The notes below the pieces were generated by a model. It was not told the DNA's origin, did no database searches, and saw only the letters and a program-made list of their open reading frames with translations. Shown piece by piece: positions 63,280 to 64,000 of a stretch of DNA of 64,000 nucleotides; position 1 is the first letter of the stretch, and the number at the start of each line of letters is the position of its first letter. The DNA lies in the NCBI RefSeq assembly GCF_008365385.1, contig NZ_QOVF01000003.1, forward strand, positions 496,001 to 560,000, read 5' to 3'. The position numbers were made by a program, and so were the translations under genes. The DNA is from Halopseudomonas laoshanensis (GTDB lineage Bacteria > Pseudomonadota > Gammaproteobacteria > Pseudomonadales > Pseudomonadaceae).

Positions 63280-64000
<721 letters not shown>

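Overview
The window reads as an ordinary chromosomal segment of a Pseudomonas-group gammaproteobacterium. A marine or salt-adapted lineage such as Halopseudomonas is my inference. The grounds are the gene order rep / GGDEF-EAL gene / comM / ubiK / glnK / amtB / sutA / xerC / dapF / lysA / lptM / cyaY / cyaA, which I recall from P. aeruginosa; a FabY-type ketoacyl synthase; an Hcp gene; a class I.1-type lipase with its foldase; and a complete operon for the osmolyte N-acetylglutaminylglutamine amide (NAGGN). No prophage, CRISPR array, insertion sequence or recognisable defence island is present.

Layout. 1-5.9 kb: end of pqiB and pqiC (inter-membrane lipid transport), then a small membrane protein, an HlyD adaptor plus DUF2955 transporter pair, a DUF3313 lipoprotein and a small membrane protein. 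6-10.6 kb: a chemoreceptor, an epoxide-hydrolase-like enzyme, an AraC regulator and a threonine/serine dehydratase. 10.9-16.9 kb: a four-gene signalling operon (hybrid kinase with three receivers, CheR, CheB, receiver-kinase) in which every junction is an ATGA overlap. 17-18.5 kb: LysE exporter, tRNA-Arg(CCG), cytochrome c5. 18.5-27.5 kb: rep, a c-di-GMP enzyme, comM, ubiK, then the nitrogen-control unit glnK-amtB behind an NtrC palindrome and a sigma-54 promoter, then sutA. 27.5-35.9 kb: the lptM-lysA-dapF-DUF484-xerC-HAD operon, cyaY, DUF1289, cyaA and a small TIGR02647 protein.

36-42.8 kb: a glutathione transferase, a cluster of short palindromes, FabY, then a beta-alanine/semialdehyde catabolic cluster (aminotransferase, MmsA-type dehydrogenase, cupin) whose gaps hold a REPIN and a second composite palindromic element. 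43-46.3 kb: MFS transporter and TonB receptor. 46.4-51.2 kb: NAGGN operon (asnO, ngg, M42 peptidase). 51.4-55.9 kb: an hcp gene with a sigma-54-like promoter, a MarR regulator resembling osmolyte-responsive MarR proteins, and gabDT behind a TTTGA/TCAAA palindrome. 56-64 kb: a phospholipase-D-like lipoprotein, DUF805, the YdbH-YnbE-YdbL lipid-bridge operon, a DUF3047 protein with an overlapping 71-residue protein, lipase foldase and the truncated lipase.

The most interesting non-gene signals are the glnK control region with an unrecorded 35-codon ORF, the hcp promoter, the palindrome ahead of gabD, and three unrelated families of palindromic repeats between 36.7 and 41.4 kb.
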